DNA of 64,000 bases from DASQFQ01 sp963811595. GTDB taxonomy: Bacteria > Actinomycetota > Thermoleophilia > Solirubrobacterales > Solirubrobacteraceae. The stretch is from assembly GCA_963811595.1 (NCBI GenBank), contig CAWERW010000005.1:62001-126000 (forward strand), given 5' to 3'. The notes below the pieces were generated by a model. That model worked only from the letters and a program-made list of their open reading frames with translations, was not told where the DNA came from and searched no databases. Below, one piece after another: positions 14,807-23,263 of the stretch. A program made the translations under genes and the position numbers. Within the stretch, counting starts at the first letter, position 1. Every line of letters starts with the position of its first letter.

Positions 14807-16915
14807 GTGCCCCGCTCCAGACTCGCCCGACTCGCCGACTTCGCCTTCCGCCGCCGCCGGCTCGTCCTGCTCGCGTGGATCGTCGCGCTCGTCGGCGCCT
14901 TCGCCGCCTCCGCCACGCTCGCGGGCGAGTTCTCCGCCGACTACGCGACGCCCGGCTCAGAGTCGCAGCGCGCGGGCGATCTGCTCACGCAGCGCTTCCC
15001 CGGCCGCTCGTCCGACACCGTCGACGTGGTGTGGGAGGCCCGCGGGGGCGTCGAGAGCGCGAAGGAGCGCACCGACACGCTGCTCGCCGCGGCATCGCGG
15101 CTCGAGGGCATCGGCGACGCCGCGCCCGCCGAGGTCTCGCGCGACGGGACGATCGCCGTGTCGCGGCTGTCGCTGACCGTCAAGCCCGACAGCGTCCCGG
15201 AGACCACCGGGCACTCGCTGATCTCGCTCGCCGGCGCGGCGAGCCGCGACGGTCTGCGCGTCGAGATGGGCGGCCCCGTCATCCAGGGCGCGCAGGAGAG
15301 CGAGCTGTCGTCGGAGGCCGTGGGCCTGATGATCGCCGCGCTCGTGCTGCTGGTGACGTTCGGGACGCTCGTCGCGGCCGGCCTGCCGATCGCCACCGCG
15401 CTGTTCGGGCTCGGCGTCTCCTCGGCGGGCGTCGGCCTCCTCGCCGCGGTGATGGACGTCCCCGACTGGTCGACCGCGGTCGCGAGCATGATCGGGCTCG
15501 GCGTCGGCATCGACTACGCGCTGCTGATCCTCACGCGCCACCGCTCCTCGCTGGCGGCGGGCAAGACGCCGCGAGAGGCCGTCGCCGAAGCGGTCTCGAC
15601 CGCCGGGCACTCCGTGCTCGTGGCCGGCACGACGGTCGTGATCTCGCTGCTCGGCCTGTTCCTGATGGGGCTGAGCTACCTGCAGGGCGTCGCGCTGTCG
15701 GCGAGCTTCGCCGTGCTCGTGACGATGGCGGCGTCGGTGACGCTGCTGCCCGCGCTGCTCGGCTTCGCCGGGCGCAAGATCGACCGGCTGCGGATCCCGT
15801 TCGCCAACCGCCCGCCGAAGGACCCCGAGCACACGCCGGCCGCGCGCTGGAGCCGGGCCGTGCAGCGCCGGCCGTGGGCGGCCGCGCTCGCCGGCGCGGC
15901 GGTGCTGCTCGTGCTCGCGACCCCGTTCCTCGGCCTGCGCCTCGGCTTCCCCGACGCCGGCAACGACCGCGCGGCGACGATGACCCGCCAGTCCTACGAC
16001 CTCGTCGAGAAGGGCTTCGGCGCCGGCGCCAACGGCCCGCTGCTGCTCGCGGCGGAGCTCAAGGGCGCCGGCGACCGCGCCGAGCTCGGCGCGCTCGCGA
16101 CGCGGCTGGCGCGCGAGCCGGGCGTGGCGGCCGTCGCGCCTCCGGCGATCAACCCGGCCGGCGACACGGCGGTCCTGACGGTCGTGCCGGAGAGCTCGCC
16201 GCAGTCGCCCGCGACCGCGGACCTCATCCGCCAGCTGCGGGCCGACGTGCTCCCGGGCGCCGGGCTGCCGGTCAGCGTGGGCGGGACGACCGCGTCGTTC
16301 GTCGACCAGGGCGACGTCACCGCCGACCGCCTGCCGCTGTTCATCGGCGGCGTCGTGATCCTGTCGATCCTGCTGCTGACGGTGACGTTCCGCTCCGTGA
16401 CGGTGGCGCTCAAGGCGGGGGCGATGAACCTGCTCTCGATCGGCGCGGCCTACGGCGTGGTGGCATACCTCGCCGAGGGCGGCTGGGCCGGGCAGCTCGT
16501 CGGCATCGACACGCCGACGCCGGTGCCGCCGTTCATACCGGTGATCATGTTCGCGATCCTGTTCGGGCTCTCGATGGACTACGAGGTGTTCCTGCTCAGC
16601 CGGGTGCGCGAGGAGTTCCTCTCCGGCCTGTCGACCTCGCAGGCGGTGACCGAGGGGCTCGCGCGCACGGCGCGGGTGATCACGGCGGCGGCGCTGATCA
16701 TGGTCGCGGTGTTCGGCGCCTTCGCGCTCAGCCCGGAGGTGTTCCTGAAGCTGATCGGCATCGGCATGGCGGCGGCGATCCTGATCGACGCGACGATCGT
16801 GCGGATGGTGCTCGTGCCGGCGGTCATGCAGCTGCTCGGCGACCGCAACTGGTGGATGCCGCGCTGGCTGGAGCGGGTGCTGCCTGAGCCCGAGCCTACG
16901 CCCCAGGCGGCCTGA
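14807..16915 (+). CDS. MMPL/RND family exporter
   Basis: A 702-residue inner-membrane transporter with the two-fold MMPL architecture: TM1, a large extracytoplasmic loop (about 45-165), TM2-6, a cytoplasmic linker, then TM7, a second loop and TM8-12. The proton-relay Asp-Tyr pairs are visible in GLGVGIDYALLILTRHR and ILFGLSMDYEVFLLSRVREEF. Family members export lipids, siderophores or drugs using the proton gradient. The GTG start follows a GAGAGGT ribosome site. The gene is divergent from a MarR gene and likely controlled by it, which favours a drug- or lipid-stress exporter. Its 3' end overlaps the convergent kinase gene by 20 bp. Confidence 0.93.
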   Translation: MPRSRLARLADFAFRRRRLVLLAWIVALVGAFAASATLAGEFSADYATPGSESQRAGDLLTQRFPGRSSDTVDVVWEARGGVESAKERTDTLLAAASRLEGIGDAAPAEVSRDGTIAVSRLSLTVKPDSVPETTGHSLISLAGAASRDGLRVEMGGPVIQGAQESELSSEAVGLMIAALVLLVTFGTLVAAGLPIATALFGLGVSSAGVGLLAAVMDVPDWSTAVASMIGLGVGIDYALLILTRHRSSLAAGKTPREAVAEAVSTAGHSVLVAGTTVVISLLGLFLMGLSYLQGVALSASFAVLVTMAASVTLLPALLGFAGRKIDRLRIPFANRPPKDPEHTPAARWSRAVQRRPWAAALAGAAVLLVLATPFLGLRLGFPDAGNDRAATMTRQSYDLVEKGFGAGANGPLLLAAELKGAGDRAELGALATRLAREPGVAAVAPPAINPAGDTAVLTVVPESSPQSPATADLIRQLRADVLPGAGLPVSVGGTTASFVDQGDVTADRLPLFIGGVVILSILLLTVTFRSVTVALKAGAMNLLSIGAAYGVVAYLAEGGWAGQLVGIDTPTPVPPFIPVIMFAILFGLSMDYEVFLLSRVREEFLSGLSTSQAVTEGLARTARVITAAALIMVAVFGAFALSPEVFLKLIGIGMAAAILIDATIVRMVLVPAVMQLLGDRNWWMPRWLERVLPEPEPTPQAA

Positions 16916-18641
16916 GCGCCATACGGCGGGAGCGCCGCGTCTGCAGGCGCTCCCGCAGGGCGCCGCGGCGCGGCGCGAGCTGCGGATGGGCGACCGGCGG
17001 GGTGACGGTGGGCGTCGGCGTCGCGGTCGGCGCGGGCGACGTGGTCGCCGGCGCGGGCGTGGGGACGGCGGCGGGGGCCTCGAGCGGGGCCGCGACCGGC
17101 GGGAGCACGGGCGCCGGGGCGAGCTCCGCGAGCACCCACCGCTTGAGCTTGCGCGCGCCGCCCACCGACGCCGAGGCGCGCGGCACCGTCGCCTCGAGTC
17201 GCTCGAGCCGCGACACGAGCCGCGCGGAGACGGCGCCCAGCCCGGCGAGCTGCGCCTCGCTCGCGCGCAGCTTCAGCGCGGAGCGCACGACCCGGAGGTA
17301 GGCGGCCTGGGCGCGCAGCGCGGGCCGGGCGGGCGCCACGCGCTGCTCGCGGGCGGCGGTCGTGGCGGCGAGCGCCGCGTCGGCGCGCTCGAGCGCGTCC
17401 TCCGGGTCCGACCCCGGGACGAGCGCCTCGAGCTCGCGCGACAGCCTCGCGTTGGTGCGCAGCGCGGGCGCCACGACCTGGCGCACGCGCTCCTCGAGCG
17501 ACGGCCCGGCCGGCGCCGCGGCGCGCGGAGCGTCACCCGAGGAGGAGGTGAACATGAACGCCGCGACCGCGGCGAGCAGCGCGGCGGCGAGCGAGCCGAG
17601 CAGCGCGCGCCCGCGGCGGCGCGGCGCGGCGGGCGGCGCCGCCGCGGCGGTCGGCGGCGCGGGCGCGGGCACCGGCGGCAACAGCACCGAGTAGATACCC
17701 GAGAGCTCGCTCGGCGCCGCCGCCGACGGCAGCTCCGCGAGGACCGACGGGTGGACCCCGGTCACGCGCTCCGCACCGGGCTCGACCAGCGCCGCTCCGC
17801 GCCGCCACAGCGGCCCGAGCTCGTCGGACACCGCGCCCTCCAGCCGGTCCCACGCGTGCGCCGCGCCGGCCGGGCGCGCGGCGGGCTCCTTGGCGAGCAT
17901 CGCGTGGACCCAGGCGACCACCCCCGGCGGGAGATCGGGCCGCAGCTCGGCGAGCGGCGGCGGCTCGTCGTTGACCTGGCGCAGCAGCAGCGCCATCGGC
18001 GCGTCGATGCCTTCGAACGGGTGCCGGCCCGCGAGCAGCTCGTAGGCGATCAGGCCGGTCGCGTAGAGGTCGGCCTGCGGCGTGATGTCGCCGCCCGTGA
18101 CCTGCTCCGGCGCCATGTAGGCGGGCGTGCCGACGACCTGGCCGGTCGCGGTCCGGAACTCGGTCATGCACACCTGCCCGATCGCCTTCGCGATCCCGAA
18201 GTCGGCGATCTTGACGTGGCCGTCCGCCGTCACGAGCAGGTTCTCGGGCTTGAGGTCGCGGTGCACGATCCCCTGCTCGGCCGCCTCGGCCAGCCCGCCG
18301 AGCACGCTCTCGAGCAGGCCCGCCACCTGCGCCAGCGTCATCCGCCCCACGAACGGCCGCAGCGAGCCGCGCTCGAGGTACTCCATCGCGATGAACGGCA
18401 CGCCGTCGTGCTCGAAGTACTCGATCACCGAGACCACGCTCGCGTGGTTGAGCGCGCCGCCCACCCGTGACTCGTGCAGGAACCGCTGCGCGAACGCGGC
18501 GTCCCCCGCGTGCGCGGGATGCAGCTCCTTGAGCGCGACCTCGCGGTCGAGCGCGGGCTGGCGGGCGAGATGGACCGAGGCCATCCCCCCGCGGCCCAGG
18601 AGGCGGACGATCTCGTAGCGGCCTGCGGTGCGGGGCGTCAT
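16896..18641 (-). CDS. Membrane-anchored serine/threonine protein kinase
   Basis: A 581-residue PknB-like kinase. The catalytic domain (about 8-270) has the Gly loop GRGGMASV, Lys38 in VALKEL, the HRDLKPEN loop with Asp129, DFG at 147-149 and APE at 177-179. A Pro/Ala-rich stretch leads to a single membrane helix at about 345-364. The extracytoplasmic part (about 210 residues) is helical and Leu/Arg-rich, then Pro/Thr/Ala-rich. It lacks PASTA repeats, so it is unlikely to sense peptidoglycan fragments in the usual way. No phosphatase or FHA gene is adjacent. It converges with and overlaps the MMPL gene by 20 bp. Confidence 0.93.
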   Translation of the reverse strand: MTPRTAGRYEIVRLLGRGGMASVHLARQPALDREVALKELHPAHAGDAAFAQRFLHESRVGGALNHASVVSVIEYFEHDGVPFIAMEYLERGSLRPFVGRMTLAQVAGLLESVLGGLAEAAEQGIVHRDLKPENLLVTADGHVKIADFGIAKAIGQVCMTEFRTATGQVVGTPAYMAPEQVTGGDITPQADLYATGLIAYELLAGRHPFEGIDAPMALLLRQVNDEPPPLAELRPDLPPGVVAWVHAMLAKEPAARPAGAAHAWDRLEGAVSDELGPLWRRGAALVEPGAERVTGVHPSVLAELPSAAAPSELSGIYSVLLPPVPAPAPPTAAAAPPAAPRRRGRALLGSLAAALLAAVAAFMFTSSSGDAPRAAAPAGPSLEERVRQVVAPALRTNARLSRELEALVPGSDPEDALERADAALAATTAAREQRVAPARPALRAQAAYLRVVRSALKLRASEAQLAGLGAVSARLVSRLERLEATVPRASASVGGARKLKRWVLAELAPAPVLPPVAAPLEAPAAVPTPAPATTSPAPTATPTPTVTPPVAHPQLAPRRGALRERLQTRRSRRMALRPPGA

Positions 18642-18676
18642 GCCCCTGTGAACGCCGGGCTGCGCGCGTTATTCCG

Positions 18677-19345
18677 CTACGCGCCGAACAGCGTCAGCGC
18701 GGGCTCGCGCTCGCCGCGCAGCACGGCGAGGTCGACCTCGACCCACGCGATACCGCGCGCCTCCGCGAGCACTCGCGCCTGCGGCTTGACGATCTGCGCG
18801 GCGAGCACGCCGCGGCACTCGCCGAGCGCCGGGTCGAGCCGGATCCGCTCCAGGTACCGCGTCAGCTGCTCGACCGCGTCGATCGTGCCGATGCGCTTGA
18901 TCTCGACGGCGATCCAGCCGTCGCCGTCATCGCGGCACATCAGGTCGACGGGCCCGATGTCGGTCGGCCACTCGCGGCGCACGAGCCGGAAGCCCTCGCC
19001 GCACCAGCCGGGCGCCGCCGCCAGCGCCTCCTGCAGGTGCGCCTCGACGCCGTCCTTCTCGAGCCCCGGGTCCTCGTCCATCGCATGCTCCGAGTCCGAG
19101 ATCACCTCGGCGAGCCGGATCTCCAGCCGGTCGTCGCCCTTGAGCTTGCGCACGACGATCAGGCCGTCCTCCTCCTCGATCACCGTCGGCGGCGTCATCC
19201 AGTTGAGCGGCTTGTAGCCGCCGGCGTCGGCGTGCACGAGCACGGAGCCGTCGGCCTTGATCATCAGCAGCCGCAGCGCCTCCGGCAGCCGCGCCGTCAG
19301 GCGGCCGGAGTAGTTGACCTCGCAGCGGGCGACGATGAGGCGCAT
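18677..19345 (-). CDS. nucS: Endonuclease NucS (EndoMS), non-canonical mismatch repair
   Basis: A 222-residue protein matching actinobacterial NucS along its length: N-terminal dimerisation/DNA-binding part starting MRLIVARCEVNYSGRL, and a C-terminal RecB-like nuclease domain with DIGPVDLMCRD and IAVEIKRIG, giving the Asp and Glu-x-Lys active site. The C-terminus LTLF is the kind of short hydrophobic motif used to bind the beta clamp. NucS cuts both strands at mismatches and replaces MutS/MutL in many actinobacteria. It starts divergently from an AraC regulator. A TAACGT element 9 nt before the ATG suggests a leaderless mRNA. Confidence 0.95.
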   Translation of the reverse strand: MRLIVARCEVNYSGRLTARLPEALRLLMIKADGSVLVHADAGGYKPLNWMTPPTVIEEEDGLIVVRKLKGDDRLEIRLAEVISDSEHAMDEDPGLEKDGVEAHLQEALAAAPGWCGEGFRLVRREWPTDIGPVDLMCRDDGDGWIAVEIKRIGTIDAVEQLTRYLERIRLDPALGECRGVLAAQIVKPQARVLAEARGIAWVEVDLAVLRGEREPALTLFGA

Positions 19346-19380
19346 GGTCGGGCGACGTTAGGGGATCCGCCGGACGGGCG

Positions 19381-19386
19381 TAGCAT
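19381..19386 (+). promoter_or_regulatory. -10 element TAGCAT for the AraC-type gene
   Basis: TAGCAT ends 7 nt before the GTG start. No ribosome site is visible, so the transcript probably begins at the GTG. Confidence 0.45.
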
Positions 19387-19393
19387 CGCGCGA

Positions 19394-20170
19394 GTGAGCG
19401 TCTACAGCACGCCCTGGCTGCGCGTCGGCGTCTTCCACTGCCCGCCCGGCGACGCGCTGTGGCACGAGACGAACGACAACATCGGCGAACGGCCGCACGT
19501 CGTCTTCCCGGGCACCGCGGTCGGCCTCCTGCGACACGGGGAGCGACTGACCGCGACCCCCAACGACGTCGTCTTCTACCGCCCGTTCGAGACCTACGAG
19601 CGCACGCTGCGCGACGCACGCGGGGACGTCAGCCTGTTCATCGCGCCGCGCGACCTGGACGTCCCGTCCGCACCGCTCGGAAAGGCCGATGCGCGCAGCT
19701 TCCTGCTCGCCCGCCGGCTCGCGCGCCGGCTGGACGACCCGCAGTTCGTCGAGGAGACCGCCGCCGAGCTGATCGCGCGCGCGGTCCGCGGCCCGGTGCC
19801 GCCCTCCGGCCGCCGCGCCGCCACGCGCCGCGACCGCGCCGAGCTCGTCGAGGCGGCGAAGGACCTGCTGCTGGCCAGGCTCACCGAGCCGCTGTCGCTC
19901 GGCGACCTGGCGGACGCGCTGCACGTCTCCCCCTTCCACCTCACGCGCGTGTTCCGCGAGCGCACCGGCAGCACGCTGACCGCCTACCTGCACGATCTGC
20001 GCCTACGTGCGGCCGTCGACCTCATCGGCGAGGAGCCGCTGTCGCGGATCGCAGCCGACCTCGGCTACTGCAGCGCCTCGCACTTCACCGACCGCTTCCG
20101 CGCGCGGTTCGGCGTGCCGCCGTCGCAACTGCGCAATCTCATGGAAGCGGCGGCGCGCGTCAGCTCGTAG
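19394..20170 (+). CDS. AraC family transcriptional regulator
   Basis: A 258-residue regulator with an N-terminal cupin-like sensor (HETNDNIGERPHVVFPGTAV, PNDVVFYRPFETYERTL) and a C-terminal AraC/XylS double helix-turn-helix (about 155-250): LSLGDLADALHVSPFHLTRVFRERTG and LSRIAADLGYCSASHFTDRFRARFGVPPSQL. Most AraC proteins activate nearby catabolic or stress genes on ligand binding. The neighbours (nucS, a secreted propeller protein) give no hint of the target. The GTG at 19394 is preferred because a -10 element lies directly upstream and homology begins there; an open frame continues upstream without support. Confidence 0.92.
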   Translation: MSVYSTPWLRVGVFHCPPGDALWHETNDNIGERPHVVFPGTAVGLLRHGERLTATPNDVVFYRPFETYERTLRDARGDVSLFIAPRDLDVPSAPLGKADARSFLLARRLARRLDDPQFVEETAAELIARAVRGPVPPSGRRAATRRDRAELVEAAKDLLLARLTEPLSLGDLADALHVSPFHLTRVFRERTGSTLTAYLHDLRLRAAVDLIGEEPLSRIAADLGYCSASHFTDRFRARFGVPPSQLRNLMEAAARVSS

Positions 20171-20179
20171 AACCGCCGC

Positions 20180-21394
20180 ATGATCAAGCGCGCATCGGCC
20201 CTCGCGGCCACGCTGGCGCTCGCGGCCCCCGCCGCCGCGGACGCCGGCTTCAAGGAACCGGTGAAGGTCATCTGGCAGCACACGGGGGCCGAGGGCGGCT
20301 ACTACGCCTGGGGCGTCGCCCCGCTGGAGGACCTCGACCGCGACGGCGCCGACGAGGTGCTCACCGGCGAGCCCTACCCCGACGCGGGCACCACGTGGGT
20401 GCAGTCGGGCCGCACCGGCCGGACGCTGCACCGCATCGACGGCAAGCCCGGCGACCAGGCCGGCTTCGCGGTCACCGACGCGGGCGACCTCGACCGCGAC
20501 GGCAGACACGAGTTCCTCAGCGGCGCCCCGCGCCAGGCCGCCGACACCGAGGGCCACGCCTACCTCTACTCGGGCCGCACCGGCAAGCTGCTGCACACGT
20601 TCGCGGGCGGGGTCAGCGGCGACTCCTTCGGCGCCGCGGTGACGAGCGCGGACGTCAATCGCGACGGCCGCCGCGACGTCGTCGTCGGCGCGCCCACCCA
20701 TCCCGGCGGCGGGCTCGCCTACGTGTTCTCCGGCCGCACGTTCCGGCTGCTCTACACGATCCCGCCGCCGGACCCGGACCACGCCTTCGGCTATGGCACC
20801 GGCACGACGGAGGACGTCAACCGCGACCGCATCCCCGATCTCATCGTCGGCGGCGGCGGCGCCGCGTACGTGTTCTCGGGGCGCGACGGGCGCAAGCTCT
20901 ACGAGCTGCCGCCGCCGGCCGCCCCGCAGCAGTTCGGCACGTTCTTCCTCGCCGGCGTGGGCGATCTGGACCACGACCGCGTCCCCGACGTCTACGGCGC
21001 GGACTACAACGCGGGCGACAACGGCGCGGGCAGCGGCTACGCCGGGATCTACTCGGGCCGCGACGGCACGCTCATCCGCTCGTGGACCGGCGCGGCCGGC
21101 GACGGGCTCGGCCCGGGCCGCGGCGCCGGGGACGTCGACCTCGACCGCGTGAACGACATCTCCGTCGGCTCCTTCACCAACGACGACGGCGGCACGGACG
21201 CCGGCAAGATCCAGATCCTCTCCGGGCGCAGCGGCCGCAGGCTGCGGACGATCACCTCGACCACCCCGGGTGAGCAGCTCGGCTTCGACGCGGTCGGGAT
21301 CGGCGACGTCAACCGCGACCGCAAGCCCGACCTGCTGGCCTCGGCGGCCGAGGGCGACACGCTCTACGTGATCGCGGGCACCGGCCGGCGATGA
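20180..21394 (+). CDS. Secreted FG-GAP/VCBS seven-bladed propeller protein
   Basis: A 404-residue protein with a Sec signal peptide (MIKRASALAATLALAAPAAADA). Seven FG-GAP/VCBS-type calcium-loop motifs follow at roughly 50-residue spacing: DLDRDGADEV, DLDRDGRHEF, DVNRDGRRDV, DVNRDRIPDL, DLDHDRVPDV, DVDLDRVNDI and DVNRDRKPDL. Each is followed by an SGRxG-type hairpin. Seven copies fit one complete integrin-alpha-like beta-propeller with bound calcium. No catalytic residues or anchor are visible. It is probably an extracellular binding protein; ligand unknown. It starts 9 bp after the AraC gene and could be co-transcribed with it. Confidence 0.9.
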   Translation: MIKRASALAATLALAAPAAADAGFKEPVKVIWQHTGAEGGYYAWGVAPLEDLDRDGADEVLTGEPYPDAGTTWVQSGRTGRTLHRIDGKPGDQAGFAVTDAGDLDRDGRHEFLSGAPRQAADTEGHAYLYSGRTGKLLHTFAGGVSGDSFGAAVTSADVNRDGRRDVVVGAPTHPGGGLAYVFSGRTFRLLYTIPPPDPDHAFGYGTGTTEDVNRDRIPDLIVGGGGAAYVFSGRDGRKLYELPPPAAPQQFGTFFLAGVGDLDHDRVPDVYGADYNAGDNGAGSGYAGIYSGRDGTLIRSWTGAAGDGLGPGRGAGDVDLDRVNDISVGSFTNDDGGTDAGKIQILSGRSGRRLRTITSTTPGEQLGFDAVGIGDVNRDRKPDLLASAAEGDTLYVIAGTGRR

Positions 21395-21412
21395 GGGGTC
21401 ACGGCGCCGCGC

Positions 21413-22282
21413 TCATGCGCGGCGCCGGACGCGGCGCAGCTTCTCGGGATTGCGCACGACGTCGATCCGCGCGATCCGGCCCCGCTCGACCGTGAAGGAG
21501 AGCACCGCGAGGTGCCCGTCCGTGCCCTGGATCATCAGCCCGAGCCGGCCGTTGACGTCGACCGGCCAGGGCGTCGGCTCGATCGACGGCCGGCGACGCA
21601 ACGCGACCCAGCCGCGCGCCACGCGATCGGCGCCGTGGATCGGGATGCGCGAGGCGACGGCGCGACCGCCGCCGTCGGCCGTCCACACGACGTCCGGGTC
21701 GAGCGCCGCCAGCAGCCCGTCGACGTCGCCCTCCGCGACCGCGTGCGCGAACGCCCGGACCGCGCGCTCGTGCTCGTCGCGGCTGGCGTCGAAGCGCGGG
21801 CGCTGCTCCTTCACGTGCCGCCGGGCGCGCGAGGCGAGCTGACGCACCGCGTCCGGCGCGCGGCCGACGACCTCGCCCACCTCCGGGAAGGGCATGTCGA
21901 AGACGTCGTGGAGGACGAACGCGGTCCGCTCCGCTGGCGAGAGCTGCTCCAGCAGCACCAGCAGCGCGTAGCTGACCGACTCGTCGAGCGTCACGCGATC
22001 GGCCGGGTCGGCCGCCGTGCCGGAGACCATGGGTTCCGGCAGCCACGGTCCGACGTAGGCCTCGCGTCGCACGCGGGCCGAGCGCAGCGTGTCGAGCGCG
22101 AGCCGGCCCACCACCGTCGTCAGCCACGCATCGAGGTCGTCGATCGAATCCTCGCCCGTGCGCTCGAGCCTGAGCCACGCCTCCTGGACCACGTCCTCCG
22201 CCTCGCCCATGTCGCCGAGCTGGCTGTAGGCGAGGCGGAGCAGCCGTGGCCGGGCCCGCGCGAAACGCTGCTCGGCGCTCAT
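21413..22282 (-). CDS. ECF41 family RNA polymerase sigma factor with SnoaL-like C-terminal domain
   Basis: A 289-residue sigma factor. Sigma region 2 (LRLAYSQLGDMGEAEDVVQEAWLRL) and region 4 (SPAERTAFVLHDVFDMPFPEVGEVVGRAPDAVRQLASRAR) are followed by a SnoaL-like domain of about 115 residues. The linker GPWLPEP and the terminal NPEKL are the two signatures of ECF41, in which the C-terminal domain replaces an anti-sigma factor and tunes activity. The ATG overlaps the stop of the upstream SDR gene. Oxidoreductase partners of this kind are typical for ECF41. A matching promoter precedes the operon, so it probably drives its own synthesis. Confidence 0.95.
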   Translation of the reverse strand: MSAEQRFARARPRLLRLAYSQLGDMGEAEDVVQEAWLRLERTGEDSIDDLDAWLTTVVGRLALDTLRSARVRREAYVGPWLPEPMVSGTAADPADRVTLDESVSYALLVLLEQLSPAERTAFVLHDVFDMPFPEVGEVVGRAPDAVRQLASRARRHVKEQRPRFDASRDEHERAVRAFAHAVAEGDVDGLLAALDPDVVWTADGGGRAVASRIPIHGADRVARGWVALRRRPSIEPTPWPVDVNGRLGLMIQGTDGHLAVLSFTVERGRIARIDVVRNPEKLRRVRRRA

Positions 22283-23184
22283 GCCGCGAGCGGCCATTCC
22301 GCGATCAGCCGCCATCCGTCGGTCCCGGCGCGCACGCGCGGCGTCCAGCCCGTCGCCTCGTGCAGCCGCCGGCTGGACACGCGCTGCGAGCGCGCCACCG
22401 GCTCGGCCAGCGGCGGGACGTCCTCGATCGGCGGCCGCAGCGCGTCGCGACCGACGGCGGCCGCGAGCGCCGCGTCGATCTCGCCACGCGTCGGCGGGTC
22501 CGCGTCGGCCACGTTGTAGACCCCGGGCGGGGCGCCGAGCGCGGCGCCGACCGCCGCGGCGGCGTCGTCGAGCCACAGCGTCGGCCGGTACGCCTCGCGC
22601 CGGCCGAGGCTCGGCGAGACACCCGAGCGCGCCGCCTCGACGTCCGAGCGGGTGAGGTCGCTGTCCGGCCCGATGAAGAGGCCGAAGCGCAGCACCACGG
22701 TGTCGCCGCCGAACAGCGCCGCGGCGTTGGCCTCAGCGTCGAGCGCGGACGACGTCGTCGTGCCGCCCACGACCGGAGCGTCCTCGGTCAGCCATGCGTC
22801 GCCGCCGTCCGCGTACACGAACGCGAGCGACTCCTGGACCAGGCGACTCACGCCGGCCGCGCCGGCCGCGCGCGCGATGGCCGCTGACGCTTCGCGGCGC
22901 AAGCGGTCGTTCTCGTCCCAGGCGCCCGGGATCGGCATCCGATCCGCGCTGGGGATGTGCGTGAGGAGGTTCACGACGGCGTCGGCGCCCTTGAAGGCGG
23001 TCGTCAGCGACGCCTGGTCGAAGACGTCCGCTTCCATCGGCGCGGCGCCGAGGCTGGAGAGGAGCCGCCGGCCGCGTGCGGATCGCACGACGCCGGTGAC
23101 GCGGTGGCCCTGCGCCACGAGCGCGCGGACGGCGCGCCGGCCGACTGCGCCGGTGGCTCCGGTGATCACGATGTGGTTGGTCAT
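22279..23184 (-). CDS. NAD(P)-dependent epimerase/SDR-type oxidoreductase
   Basis: A 301-residue extended SDR (NAD-dependent epimerase class). The N-terminus carries the Rossmann motif ITGATGAVGRRAV, and residues 60-80 DAVVNLLTH is the usual following segment. The canonical YxxxK is not clear (SLAFVYADGG), so catalysis by the standard triad is doubtful and a binding or redox-sensing role is possible. ECF41 sigma factors are commonly encoded beside such oxidoreductases, which may sense or produce the signal. It is the first gene of the ECF41 operon, transcribed from an ECF41-type promoter whose -10 ends 8 nt before the ATG. Confidence 0.88.
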   Translation of the reverse strand: MTNHIVITGATGAVGRRAVRALVAQGHRVTGVVRSARGRRLLSSLGAAPMEADVFDQASLTTAFKGADAVVNLLTHIPSADRMPIPGAWDENDRLRREASAAIARAAGAAGVSRLVQESLAFVYADGGDAWLTEDAPVVGGTTTSSALDAEANAAALFGGDTVVLRFGLFIGPDSDLTRSDVEAARSGVSPSLGRREAYRPTLWLDDAAAAVGAALGAPPGVYNVADADPPTRGEIDAALAAAVGRDALRPPIEDVPPLAEPVARSQRVSSRRLHEATGWTPRVRAGTDGWRLIAEWPLAA

Positions 23185-23192
23185 GCCCGTGT

Positions 23193-23219
23193 GACGAGGC
23201 GGCTGCCGGAATCGTGACA
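23193..23219 (-). promoter_or_regulatory. ECF41-type promoter for the SDR-sigma operon
   Basis: On the minus strand TGTCACG (23219-23213), 16 bp, CGTC (23196-23193). This differs by one base from the ECF41 consensus TGTCACA-N16-CGTC as I recall it. The ATG at 23184 is 8 nt further, implying a leaderless transcript and autoregulation. Confidence 0.85.
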
Positions 23220-23228
23220 CGACGCCCG

Positions 23229-23255
23229 TGTCACATCTCCGCGTCCTGCGCCGTC
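23229..23255 (+). promoter_or_regulatory. ECF41-type promoter for the MFS exporter
   Basis: TGTCACA (23229-23235), 16 bp, CGTC (23252-23255): an exact match to the recalled ECF41 consensus. The MFS ATG at 23264 is 8 nt past the CGTC. The two facing -35 boxes form a palindrome, GTGACAC-N7-GTGTCAC, at 23214-23234. Confidence 0.88.
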
Positions 23256-23263
23256 CTCCTGGC

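Noticed and set aside
23228..23263. In-frame GTG at 23228 as start of the MFS exporter
   Set aside because: It lies inside the predicted ECF41 promoter; the ATG at 23264 is 8 nt after the -10 and matches the family N-terminus.
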